DNA from: AWTP1-13 sp039808585
GTDB lineage: Bacteria; Pseudomonadota; Alphaproteobacteria; Rhizobiales; Hyphomicrobiaceae
Direction of reading: 5' to 3'
DNA: 22,740 bases
Assembly: GCA_039808585.1 (NCBI GenBank)
Contig: JBDHTJ010000077.1
Coordinates: 1-22,740, forward strand
Of this stretch, positions 1 to 5,962 are shown one piece after another. A program made the position numbers and the translations under genes. The notes below the pieces were generated by a model. That model had not been told where the DNA came from. It saw only the letters and a program-made list of their open reading frames with translations, and did no database searches. Position 1 is the stretch's first letter, and each line of letters begins with the position of its first letter.

Positions 1-177
1 GCGGCCGGCATGCGCGCCGCGTTGCGCCTGCAAGACTTGCTGCGCAGCGGCAAGGCCGAGATCACCGTGAGCGGCGTTCCCGATCGCTGGGGCCGCGGCA
101 GAGCCAGGCTCACGATCGACGGCGAGGACGTGGCCAAGATCATGTCGCGCGAGGGCCACGTGAAGCGGGAGCGGTAG
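1..177 (+). CDS. Thermonuclease (SNase)-like protein, C-terminal fragment, 5' truncated by window
   Basis: An open frame enters from the left edge and ends at TAG 175-177, giving 58 residues. It includes a stretch of the form DRWGRGRARLTIDGEDVAKIM, which fits the C-terminal part of the staphylococcal-nuclease fold (family pattern D-R-Y-G-R-x-L-A-x-V-x-x-D-G-x-D-V). In that family the arginine of the RYGR-type motif takes part in catalysis; here the motif reads RWGR. Nucleases of this fold cut DNA or RNA and are often encoded on phages. The N-terminal catalytic part lies outside the window, so identity rests on one motif. It could instead be a phage protein of unrelated function that happens to match. 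No start codon is assigned. Confidence 0.5.
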   Translation, partial: AAGMRAALRLQDLLRSGKAEITVSGVPDRWGRGRARLTIDGEDVAKIMSREGHVKRER

Positions 178-252
178 ACCTCGCAAAATTGGCCGCTGAT
201 GCGGTGCGGTTAGTTTCGGCGGTGAGAGACACCAGCCGAGGACTAGGCCCGC

Positions 253-3200
253 ATGACTGTGCCCGCCAGTACGCGCGCCGCCGGCCCGTACACCACAACG
301 GGCGGCGAAACGCTGTTGCCCTATGGCTTCAAGATTTTGGCCGCTACGGATCTCGCCGTTTATCGGGTGCGCAGTGGCGCGGTTTCGTTGCTCATCCTGA
401 CGACGGATTACACCGTCACGGGCATCGGGGAGCAGAACGGCGGCAACGTCACACTCGTCAGTCCGGCGCTTGCTGGTGACAAGTATCTCGTGGAGGGCAA
501 TCGTCCCAACGTTGGCACGATCAACCTGCTCGTGCAGCACTCCCTCGATATTCCGGCCGTCAATGCCGAGTTCGATAGTCTCGAGATCCAGCTGCAGGAA
601 GCGCGCCGCGACCTGGCGCGCGCCATCGTGCGCGATCGGTTGGATGCGAGCGGCGGCAGCAACGTGCTGCCGGCGCCGCAAGCAGGCAAGGGCCTCGCCT
701 GGAAGCAGGACGGCACCGGCTTCGAATGGGTGACGAACCAGCTATCCGAACAGCAAATGGTCGACGCGGGGCTTGCGGCCGAGGCTGCAGCCCAGGCGGC
801 GCAAGCAGCGGCGGCGGCATCGGCTTCGGCGGCATCGACGAGCCAGTCTGCAGCGGCCATATCGGCGACGGCTGCGGCATCATCCCAGACCGCGGCCGCC
901 GCGTCGGCAACGGCTGCGGCGGGAAGCCAGGCAGCCGCGGCCACCGCTGCAACGAACGCGGCGAGCTCGGCAACGACGGCCGCGGCGCAAGCATCGAATG
1001 CGGCCACGAGTGAAACCAACGCGTCGACCAGCGCCGCAGCTGCCGCCGCATCCGCCGTCGCAGCAGCGGCTGTCAATACCGGCACATCGTCCACTTCTCA
1101 GGCTGTCGCTTCGGGTTCAAAGACCTTCACAACGCAAAGTGGCAAGCAGTGGAGTGTCAACCAGTGGCTCGTGATCGTGAGCGCGGGCACGCCAACAGCT
1201 TATATGATCGGCCAGGTGTCGTCGTACTCTGGGACGACATTGACGTTGAACGTCACGACGATCGGAGGGTCTGGCACCTACACTGATTGGAACATCGGGG
1301 TCACTGGCGTGCCTGGCGTCGCGGGGGCCTCCGGCGGAGCGATCACGCTCGCGCCGGCGTATGCGAATTTTGGCGGGCAGGGTAATCGTACCGCAACAAT
1401 CAAGGTTGCTGCCACGGCAGGCCTGATCTCAGGGACCGGGCCCGCGTCCAATCTCGTCAACGGCGGGACCGCGACGAACTACACAGATAGCGTGACGTTC
1501 AATGCGGTGGCCGTTGCAGGCCTGGTGATCTCGTTCGACTTTGGTTTTGCCGCTTCTAAAGTTGTGAATGAAATAACCTTTAAGCAGAACAGTTCATCTA
1601 CCCATGGTGTTTGGCAGGTGCAAGCGTCGAACGATGGGGTGACGTGGGCGGCAATTGGGTCGACCTTCACGCTCGGCGGTTCTACCGCGCAAGCCATCAC
1701 GACGATTTCGGCGAACACGTTGGGCTATAGGTATTGGGCGCTTGCTGGGGTGAGCGGGACCGCGAGTGCTTCGCCCTACATCGAAGAAATCGAGTTTAAA
1801 ATTGGTACGACCATCCTGGACGGCGTGTGCGGCGCCCCGGCTGGCGGTGCGGCGAATGCGCTTCTCACAAAACACTCGTCAACCGATTTCGATGTTCAAT
1901 GGACGCAGCCAAGCGACTACGTGACGGTGGCTAAGGCGATCCGGCGCCTGCCAGCCTGTGTCGCATCTTATTGGCCTTGCGACGAGGGCAAAGGAACGGT
2001 TCTCAGAGACATTATCGGCTCTCAGACGTTTGATTGGACTGTGACTGGCACCGGCGGAACCGTGGGTTGGGCAACAGAAGGGCGGCTAAAAACCCAGGCG
2101 GGATATTTCAAAACCCCGTCCCAGCTGACTGCCGCGCTCATCGTCATTTTCCGCGTGCCTGAGGGTCCGACGCAATACTTCTGCAACACACCCAATTTGG
2201 CGGCATACATCGGCTGCACGGACTTGCCAAGTTCTGCGAACGCCACGCTGCGACAGTTGGATGGATGGGGTGTGCGGGATATTCCGCGTCGTACTACATC
2301 GGGGCTCGCGAATGATTGGTGCGCAGGTGGGTGGAACATGGTGTCGATGGCCCAAAATTCGGCTACGACTGGAACGTGTTGCATTGGAGGGTACAACTAC
2401 AACACGTCGTTCTGCACAGCATCAATGGAGATCGAAGGTATCCTCGTTTGCTCCACCGCTCCAAGCGATACGGAATTGCGGCAGATTTTGAACTATGTGC
2501 GTGAGGAGAAGCGCACGAGAAGCGTGTTTTTGACGCCATGGGATTGTCCGAGAAAGGCGCATCTCGTGCGCATTGTCGGGGAGAGCACCGGGGCCGGCAC
2601 AGCGCTTCTTTCATCGCTTGCCGACAGGGCGAGCAACAACGAATTGGTCGGCATTCAAGCAAGGAACAATGCGTCCGCTGCGACAACCGGGATCGTCACG
2701 CAAAAACTTGTCTACACGGCGGGCTATGCGAATGCAGATGCTCCGGCAGACGCCGCTACTAAGTTCGGCTTGGAGCGCGGTTTGATGCTTGCGCGCATAG
2801 AGCGTTTCAATGATGGGCGGCCCTTGCACATCGCCAAGATTGCGAACGGCAGCACATATCTGGTGCCTCCTGCGACGTATTCGCCGAACGCAGCGGGCGG
2901 CTCCACGAGCGTTCCGGCATCAGCTTGTCGATACCCAACTGCGGCAGATGCGGTGGGCCTGATCACGGGTGGAATGTTCTATTTGCTGGAGTGGAGAAAC
3001 ACCCTGAGAATGGAGCGGCAGGCCAGAAACTCAGGCATCGGCTATACGAGCGTCACCGATATATGGTGCGAGGGATTGAATGACGCTTACATCGGAACCA
3101 TCGCTGTTCCGAATGCATCGACTTATCAGGCGTACATGCAGGAATATCGCGACCGCACGAAAGATTTTCTCGGCATATCCAATCTGAAGCAAATCGTGCT

Positions 3201-3480
3201 TAAGCCTCATCAGCCGTCGGGCGGATTGGGGGGCGGCGATCCAGACTATCCGAACAACGCGACGGGTACGGATCGATTGAACGCGCTGAATTATATCCGC
3301 ACCGCTTGCGATAATTTCGCGACCGCTAACAGTGCTGATGTCCAAACCTTAGACGGCAATTCCTACCCGTTGAATACGCCTACCGATTACACGCACCCCA
3401 CCGGGACCGGGTATGAGACGATGGGGCGGGATGTTGAGGCGCGTCTGTCCTACACGATTGACGTTGTGCCGAGGGCGTAA
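253..3480 (+). CDS. Phage tail fibre with C-terminal SGNH-type esterase domain
   Basis: Predicted 1075-residue receptor-binding tail fibre. Residues about 1-140 resemble the N-terminal virion-attachment domain of many podovirus-type tail proteins (a beta-rich start followed by a segment of the form TTDYTVTG). Residues about 172-275 are an Ala/Ser-rich heptad-like coiled coil that should trimerise. A short Gly-rich collagen-like patch follows near 350. Residues about 365-520 look like a discoidin (F5/8C) carbohydrate-binding domain, and about 572-740 like a LamG-type beta-sandwich. The C-terminus (about 765-1070) carries SGNH/sialate-acetylesterase blocks: G-E-S with Ser778, W-C-E-G-L-N-D at 938-944, and D1045-x-x-H1048. 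This suggests removal of acetyl groups from capsule or O-antigen; the acetyl target is inferred. The ATG at 253 has GAGGA about 10 bases upstream. Domain edges are estimates. Confidence 0.85.
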   Translation: MTVPASTRAAGPYTTTGGETLLPYGFKILAATDLAVYRVRSGAVSLLILTTDYTVTGIGEQNGGNVTLVSPALAGDKYLVEGNRPNVGTINLLVQHSLDIPAVNAEFDSLEIQLQEARRDLARAIVRDRLDASGGSNVLPAPQAGKGLAWKQDGTGFEWVTNQLSEQQMVDAGLAAEAAAQAAQAAAAASASAASTSQSAAAISATAAASSQTAAAASATAAAGSQAAAATAATNAASSATTAAAQASNAATSETNASTSAAAAAASAVAAAAVNTGTSSTSQAVASGSKTFTTQSGKQWSVNQWLVIVSAGTPTAYMIGQVSSYSGTTLTLNVTTIGGSGTYTDWNIGVTGVPGVAGASGGAITLAPAYANFGGQGNRTATIKVAATAGLISGTGPASNLVNGGTATNYTDSVTFNAVAVAGLVISFDFGFAASKVVNEITFKQNSSSTHGVWQVQASNDGVTWAAIGSTFTLGGSTAQAITTISANTLGYRYWALAGVSGTASASPYIEEIEFKIGTTILDGVCGAPAGGAANALLTKHSSTDFDVQWTQPSDYVTVAKAIRRLPACVASYWPCDEGKGTVLRDIIGSQTFDWTVTGTGGTVGWATEGRLKTQAGYFKTPSQLTAALIVIFRVPEGPTQYFCNTPNLAAYIGCTDLPSSANATLRQLDGWGVRDIPRRTTSGLANDWCAGGWNMVSMAQNSATTGTCCIGGYNYNTSFCTASMEIEGILVCSTAPSDTELRQILNYVREEKRTRSVFLTPWDCPRKAHLVRIVGESTGAGTALLSSLADRASNNELVGIQARNNASAATTGIVTQKLVYTAGYANADAPADAATKFGLERGLMLARIERFNDGRPLHIAKIANGSTYLVPPATYSPNAAGGSTSVPASACRYPTAADAVGLITGGMFYLLEWRNTLRMERQARNSGIGYTSVTDIWCEGLNDAYIGTIAVPNASTYQAYMQEYRDRTKDFLGISNLKQIVLKPHQPSGGLGGGDPDYPNNATGTDRLNALNYIRTACDNFATANSADVQTLDGNSYPLNTPTDYTHPTGTGYETMGRDVEARLSYTIDVVPRA

Positions 3481-3512
3481 GCCGACGAGAAAAAGAACGA
3501 AAGGCCATTCGC

Positions 3513-4277
3513 ATGGGCTACATGGAAATCGCCTGGTCGCAGGTCGGCGTGCACGAGACACCGGGCCCGAAGGCAACGAACGAAATCATCGCTTTTTTCC
3601 GCGATGCGGGGCACCCGGAAGTCGTCTCTGACGAGACGGCCTGGTGCGCGGCCTTCGTGGGCGCCTGTCTCGAGCGGGATGGTATTCGCTGCACGCGAAG
3701 CCTCATGGCGCGTAGCTATGCGAGCTTCCGCACCGAGCTCAAAGAGCCGCGCGTCGGCGCGATCGGCGTCTTCAAGCGCGGCAGCGATCCGACCTCGGGG
3801 CATGTCGGGTTCATCGTTGGCTGGACGGCAGACACGATTGCAGTCCTGGGCGGCAATCAGCGCGACGCGGTGAATGTGGCGCATTTCCCGCGGGCGGATC
3901 TCATCGCGATCCGCTGGCCTGGCGATCCTGTCACCCCTGACGCGCTAATTGCGGACGGGAGCCGCATCGCCGGCACCGCCGAGACCCAGCAAGCGGACGC
4001 CAAGAAGGGCATTGGCGCGCTGGGCCTGGGGGAAGTGGCGACCCAATGGGCTCAGGACGCCACGAACGCCCTGCAGGCGATGGCCGATCAGGTTACGTCC
4101 CTCAAGGGGGCCATCCTCACGGCGCAACAGTTCCTTGGCTTTGCCATGGGCAAGGGTCGCACCATCGGCATGGTGCTCGGCGCCTATTTCCTTCTGCGCA
4201 TGGCCTACAACGCCGGCTGGATCAAGCTTTGGCGGGCGGAGGACGCTTCAACTGGGAAAACGACGGGGACCGCATGA
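3513..4277 (+). CDS. Phage endolysin, CHAP/TIGR02594-type peptidoglycan hydrolase with C-terminal membrane segment
   Basis: A 254-residue protein whose first 140 residues match the NlpC/P60-CHAP type of cysteine peptidase seen in TIGR02594 phage proteins. Cys45 lies in a W-C-A-A-F motif, His97 in G-H-V-G-F, and Asn115 in G-G-N-Q, giving a plausible Cys-His-Asn triad for cutting peptide links in peptidoglycan. There is no N-terminal signal peptide. Residues 145-215 are helical and alanine-rich, and about 217-236 form one hydrophobic membrane segment, which is unusual for a simple soluble endolysin. The start at 3513 has GAAAGG 8 bases upstream; a second in-frame ATG at 3522 is possible. The stop overlaps the next gene as ATGA, so translation is probably coupled to the spanin gene. 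Confidence 0.87.
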   Translation: MGYMEIAWSQVGVHETPGPKATNEIIAFFRDAGHPEVVSDETAWCAAFVGACLERDGIRCTRSLMARSYASFRTELKEPRVGAIGVFKRGSDPTSGHVGFIVGWTADTIAVLGGNQRDAVNVAHFPRADLIAIRWPGDPVTPDALIADGSRIAGTAETQQADAKKGIGALGLGEVATQWAQDATNALQAMADQVTSLKGAILTAQQFLGFAMGKGRTIGMVLGAYFLLRMAYNAGWIKLWRAEDASTGKTTGTA

Positions 4278-4519
4278 CGCTACTTCTAGGCAAAATCTTC
4301 GGGACGGCGCGTGGGCAGATGCTGGCTGGAATTGGCGGCCTGCTCGCGCTGTTCGCCTGGTTCACTCTCGAGCAACAGAAATTGGGGGCGCAGCATGCAA
4401 TCCAGAAGCTCAGCAAGGATGCCAAGGTGCAGTCTGAAGCGGCTCGCGCTGCTCGGGCTCGCGTGCCTAGCAGCGGCAATGTCGAGTGGTTGCGCCGGAA
4501 CGCTTGTCGCGACTGCTGA
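4274..4519 (+). CDS. Rz-like inner-membrane spanin
   Basis: An 81-residue protein starting inside the endolysin stop (ATGA overlap). An N-terminal hydrophobic segment at about residues 16-32 is followed by a charged, helical tail rich in Ala, Lys, Gln and Arg, the layout of an i-spanin: anchored in the inner membrane with a periplasmic coiled coil that joins the o-spanin to fuse inner and outer membranes at lysis. The C-terminus (E-W-L-R-R-N-A-C-R-D-C) resembles the end of small Rz-like proteins of alphaproteobacterial phages as I remember them. The second half of the gene is shared with an outer-membrane spanin gene read in another frame. It is shorter than lambda Rz (about 150 residues). 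Position and topology carry the call more than sequence. Confidence 0.7.
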   Translation: MTLLLGKIFGTARGQMLAGIGGLLALFAWFTLEQQKLGAQHAIQKLSKDAKVQSEAARAARARVPSSGNVEWLRRNACRDC

Positions 4520-4694
4520 ACCGTTCTGCGACGCTGTGCAGGACGTACAGGTGTCGAAGGACGACCGGCTGACCGAGGGCACGGCGCAGCAGATCCGGCA
4601 GAACATCGACGGCCGGGCCCGCGTGTGCGGGCCGAGCAAGAAACCGACGCCGGCTCCCAAAGCGAAGGTAGCGGCCCCGGTGGAGCAGAGCTGA
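4419..4694 (+). CDS. Rz1-like outer-membrane lipoprotein spanin, nested in the i-spanin gene
   Basis: A 91-residue reading frame beginning within the i-spanin gene in a different frame and running past its end. It opens with a basic n-region, a hydrophobic stretch and a lipobox-like S-S-G-C about 23 residues in, so it should be exported and lipidated to the outer membrane. The mature part has two further cysteines spaced as in small phage lysis lipoproteins that I recall beginning F-C-D and ending with V-C-G, and a proline/lysine-rich tail (K-K-P-T-P-A-P-K) typical of Rz1-type proteins. ATG 4419 puts the signal peptide at a normal distance; an upstream in-frame ATG at 4395 would add eight residues and is possible. 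The stop TGA (4692-4694) lies three bases before the next ATG. Confidence 0.72.
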   Translation: MPRCSLKRLALLGLACLAAAMSSGCAGTLVATAEPFCDAVQDVQVSKDDRLTEGTAQQIRQNIDGRARVCGPSKKPTPAPKAKVAAPVEQS

Positions 4695-4697
4695 TGG

Positions 4698-4952
4698 ATG
4701 TGGGCGCGCTCCGAATTGACCGTGCACCTGCTGACCAGGATCGCTCGGGACACAGAGGCCACGGCGCGCGAGCAACGGCGCGCGTCGTCGGAGCTCATGA
4801 GGATCAGGCGGGAGATCACGGCCTTGGCGTTCTGGCTGCAGCGGGTGGCCCTGCTGGTGGCGCTTTACGGCGGCGGCCTGCTGCTGTTCGTGCTGTCGGA
4901 GGAGAAGGTAGAGCTCCTGGTGCGCGCCGTGAAGGCATGGAAAGCCGGGTAA
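4698..4952 (+). CDS. Small phage membrane protein, holin candidate
   Basis: An 84-residue protein starting three bases after the o-spanin stop. The first 45 residues are helical, amphipathic and arginine-rich; a single hydrophobic segment follows at about residues 46-66 (from F-W-L-Q-R through G-L-L-L-F-V-L), then a short charged tail ending in K-A-W-K-A-G. Its place at the end of a lysis cassette that otherwise lacks a holin makes a holin or lysis-control role reasonable, but no family is recognised and most holins with one membrane segment have a shorter N-terminal arm. The stop TAA overlaps the next possible start as TAATG. Confidence 0.55.
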   Translation: MWARSELTVHLLTRIARDTEATAREQRRASSELMRIRREITALAFWLQRVALLVALYGGGLLLFVLSEEKVELLVRAVKAWKAG

Positions 4953-5044
4953 TGGCCTGGCTCTGCCTGGGCGGCTGGATCGTGTTCGGCCTGGCGCTCG
5001 GGGTGTTCCTCGCCCGCCTGGTCTACGGGTTCCTTCACACCTAA
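4952..5044 (+). CDS. Very small membrane protein (30 residues), possible lysis-cassette member
   Basis: The ATG at 4952 shares its A with the preceding stop (TAATG), the usual sign of translational coupling. The product is 30 residues, almost all one hydrophobic segment (from M-A-W-L-C-L-G-G-W-I-V to L-V-Y-G-F-L-H-T). An in-frame ATG at 4937 would give 35 residues. It could be a pinholin-like or antiholin-like peptide, or a chance frame. Support is the coupling, the clean membrane profile and its position as the last gene before the attachment region. Confidence 0.4.
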   Translation: MAWLCLGGWIVFGLALGVFLARLVYGFLHT

Positions 5045-5056
5045 AAGAACAGCATA

Positions 5057-5090
5057 CAGTCGGACATGTTCATGTCCGACCAGTCGGACA
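5057..5090. repeat. Alternating TCGGACA repeats: inverted repeat plus direct copy
   Basis: A perfect 10-base inverted repeat, GTCGGACATG (5059-5068) and CATGTCCGAC (5071-5080), is separated by TT. The direct repeat CAGTCGGACA occurs at 5057-5066 and again at 5081-5090. Three TCGGACA units thus sit in +, -, + orientation within 34 bases, between the last phage gene and the tRNA. There is no following T-run, so a simple terminator is not supported on the plus strand. Protein-binding sites (integrase/excisionase arm sites or an operator) are a reasonable reading. Confidence 0.7.
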
Positions 5091-5136
5091 GTTCTCGTCT
5101 TGTTCCGATTGTGACTACGTAAGTCCATGAAATCAT

Positions 5137-5181
5137 TGGTGAGCCCGGTGGGGTACGATCCCACGACCCTCTGATTAAAAG
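5137..5181. other. Candidate prophage attachment site (attR/attL) in the 3' half of tRNA-Lys
   Basis: Phage genes abut the 3' end of the tRNA gene, the half (anticodon loop to CCA end) most often used as the crossover site by tyrosine integrases. The tRNA is intact, as expected if the phage restored it on integration. The partner site would lie left of the window and no second copy is visible here, so this is inferred from position only. Confidence 0.35.
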
Positions 5182-5211
5182 TCAGATGCTCTACCGCTGA
5201 GCTACGGGCCC
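5137..5211 (-). tRNA. tRNA-Lys (anticodon UUU)
   Basis: Read on the minus strand, the 75-base sequence folds as a cloverleaf. The acceptor stem pairs GGGCCCG with CGGGCTC (one G-U), the D arm is AGCTC...GAGC, and the anticodon stem TCTGA/TCAGA closes the loop CTTTTAA with anticodon TTT (plus-strand bases 5177-5179). The T arm is GTGGG...CCCAC with the loop ATCGTAC. Discriminator A and CCA are encoded (5137-5140). The T loop starts ATC rather than the usual TTC, a small deviation. It decodes AAA/AAG lysine codons. Confidence 0.95.
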
Positions 5212-5221
5212 ACAGGCGGGG

Positions 5222-5250
5222 TACCTACGGGCTTTCCGGGCGAAAAACAA
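5222..5250 (-). promoter_or_regulatory. Possible promoter for tRNA-Lys
   Basis: On the minus strand TTGTTT (plus bases 5245-5250) and TAGGTA (5222-5227) are 17 bases apart, placing a start about 4-8 bases before the tRNA 5' end. The boxes match the consensus only partly. Confidence 0.28.
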
Positions 5251-5258
5251 GCGCCAAT

Positions 5259-5302
5259 GCCGCTCTCGCCGGCACCCTGTGGGTGCTGGGGCAATGAGCG
5301 GC
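5259..5302. other. Two-level hairpin, possible minus-strand terminator
   Basis: An outer stem GCCGCTC (5259-5265)/GAGCGGC (5296-5302) encloses an inner stem CCGGCACCC (5269-5277)/GGGTGCTGG (5281-5289) with a TGT loop and one G-T pair. On the minus strand a TTGTTTTT stretch follows about 10 bases later, so it could end minus-strand transcription entering from the right; on the plus strand no T-run follows. Confidence 0.4.
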
Positions 5303-5542
5303 AGCCGGTATGCGGCTGGGTGCGCAAGCACGCTACGGCCATGGGTATGGGAGATATGGCGCGCACGATCCACCTGCGGCAGCCTTTGTCGAGACGTTTC
5401 CGGGCGTGGGCGGCGTTTCACCCGTGGCGGCCGGCGCGCATGCGGTCGCTGTAACGGTCGGAACAGCCTCGCCTGACTGGTGCTGGTAGACGAAAGCCCA
5501 GGGCCAACGCGGGCCCCAGCCTCAAGCTCCAGGTCTCGTGTC

Positions 5543-5947
5543 ATGCGTAAACCCTTCTCCACCCTTGCTGCTGCCGGTGCATTCGCAGCGCTCATGGTCG
5601 TGCCGGCCCAGGTCTTCGCGCAGCAGCAGCAACTACTCTACGGGGCGATCGCCTATTCGCCGACCACGCGGGCAATCGGCGTCGCTTCCGATAATGCGAC
5701 CCTGGCAGAGGCCGAGCAGGTGGCGCTGCGCAACTGCCAGGCGCTGGCGGCTGCTGCCGGCGACTGCAAGGTCATCAACCGCATTCGCAACGATTGCACG
5801 GCGCTTGCAGTCGGGGCGGACGGCGGTTGGGGATCGCATGTCGGCCGTGACCGCGCCACGGCAGAGCGCAACGCGCTTTCCGTCTGCGCCAAGTACTCCA
5901 CGGCGTGCACCGTCATCCGGCGCGTCTGCACGTCCAGGACCTCATAA
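5543..5947 (+). CDS. Secreted DUF4189 domain protein
   Basis: A 134-residue protein with a clear Sec signal peptide: basic M-R-K, a hydrophobic alanine-rich core, and cleavage after V-F-A before a run of four glutamines. The mature part matches DUF4189: Y-G-A-I-A-Y-S near the start, an alanine-rich helix leading to R-N-C-Q, then paired cysteines (A-G-D-C-K, R-N-D-C-T, S-V-C-A-K-Y, T-A-C-T-V, R-V-C-T) that probably form disulfides in the periplasm. The function of the domain is not established; it is frequent in alphaproteobacteria. ATG 5543 was chosen because it begins the signal peptide; an in-frame ORF extends upstream but its extra residues look non-coding. It is convergent with the monooxygenase gene, 15 bases apart, and appears unrelated to the neighbouring catabolic genes. 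Confidence 0.85.
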   Translation: MRKPFSTLAAAGAFAALMVVPAQVFAQQQQLLYGAIAYSPTTRAIGVASDNATLAEAEQVALRNCQALAAAAGDCKVINRIRNDCTALAVGADGGWGSHVGRDRATAERNALSVCAKYSTACTVIRRVCTSRTS

Positions 5948-5962
5948 CTGCGGCGATCGAAT

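Larger units (their letters stand above)
1..5136 (+). mobile_element. Right (late-gene) end of a prophage or prophage remnant
   Basis: Phage-type genes run in one direction up to the tRNA-Lys gene: tail fibre, endolysin, nested spanins and small membrane proteins. Tail fibre followed by lysis genes is a normal late-operon order, and the block ends at the 3' end of a tRNA gene, a common integration target. Parts of the tail fibre are clearly AT-richer than the host genes to the right (1561-1620 is 25 G+C of 60). No integrase, capsid or terminase is visible, so only one end of the element is in view and its completeness cannot be judged. Confidence 0.75.
5212..5542. other. Gene-free region between tRNA-Lys and the DUF4189 gene
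   Basis: These 331 bases contain no convincing coding frame. They hold the possible tRNA promoter and a long hairpin (5259-5302). A short purine-rich patch (AGGT, 5531-5534) may serve as ribosome site for the gene starting at 5543. No clear plus-strand promoter was found. Confidence 0.6.

Noticed and set aside
770..1075. Possible CRISPR or tandem-repeat array
   Set aside because: The repeats are imperfect codon-level Ala/Ser repeats within a coding frame, with no constant repeat length and no unique spacers. No CRISPR-like array occurs elsewhere in the window.
408..1094. 228-residue minus-strand frame opposite the tail fibre
   Set aside because: It mirrors the Ala-rich repeat of the tail fibre, is itself low-complexity Ala/Asp/Val and has no family pattern. 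The plus-strand frame is long, has recognisable domains and fits the operon.
4046..4519. 157-residue reading of the i-spanin frame starting upstream at 4046
   Set aside because: The first 76 residues overlap the endolysin in another frame and look non-coding; the ATG at 4274 overlaps the endolysin stop and starts directly before the membrane segment.
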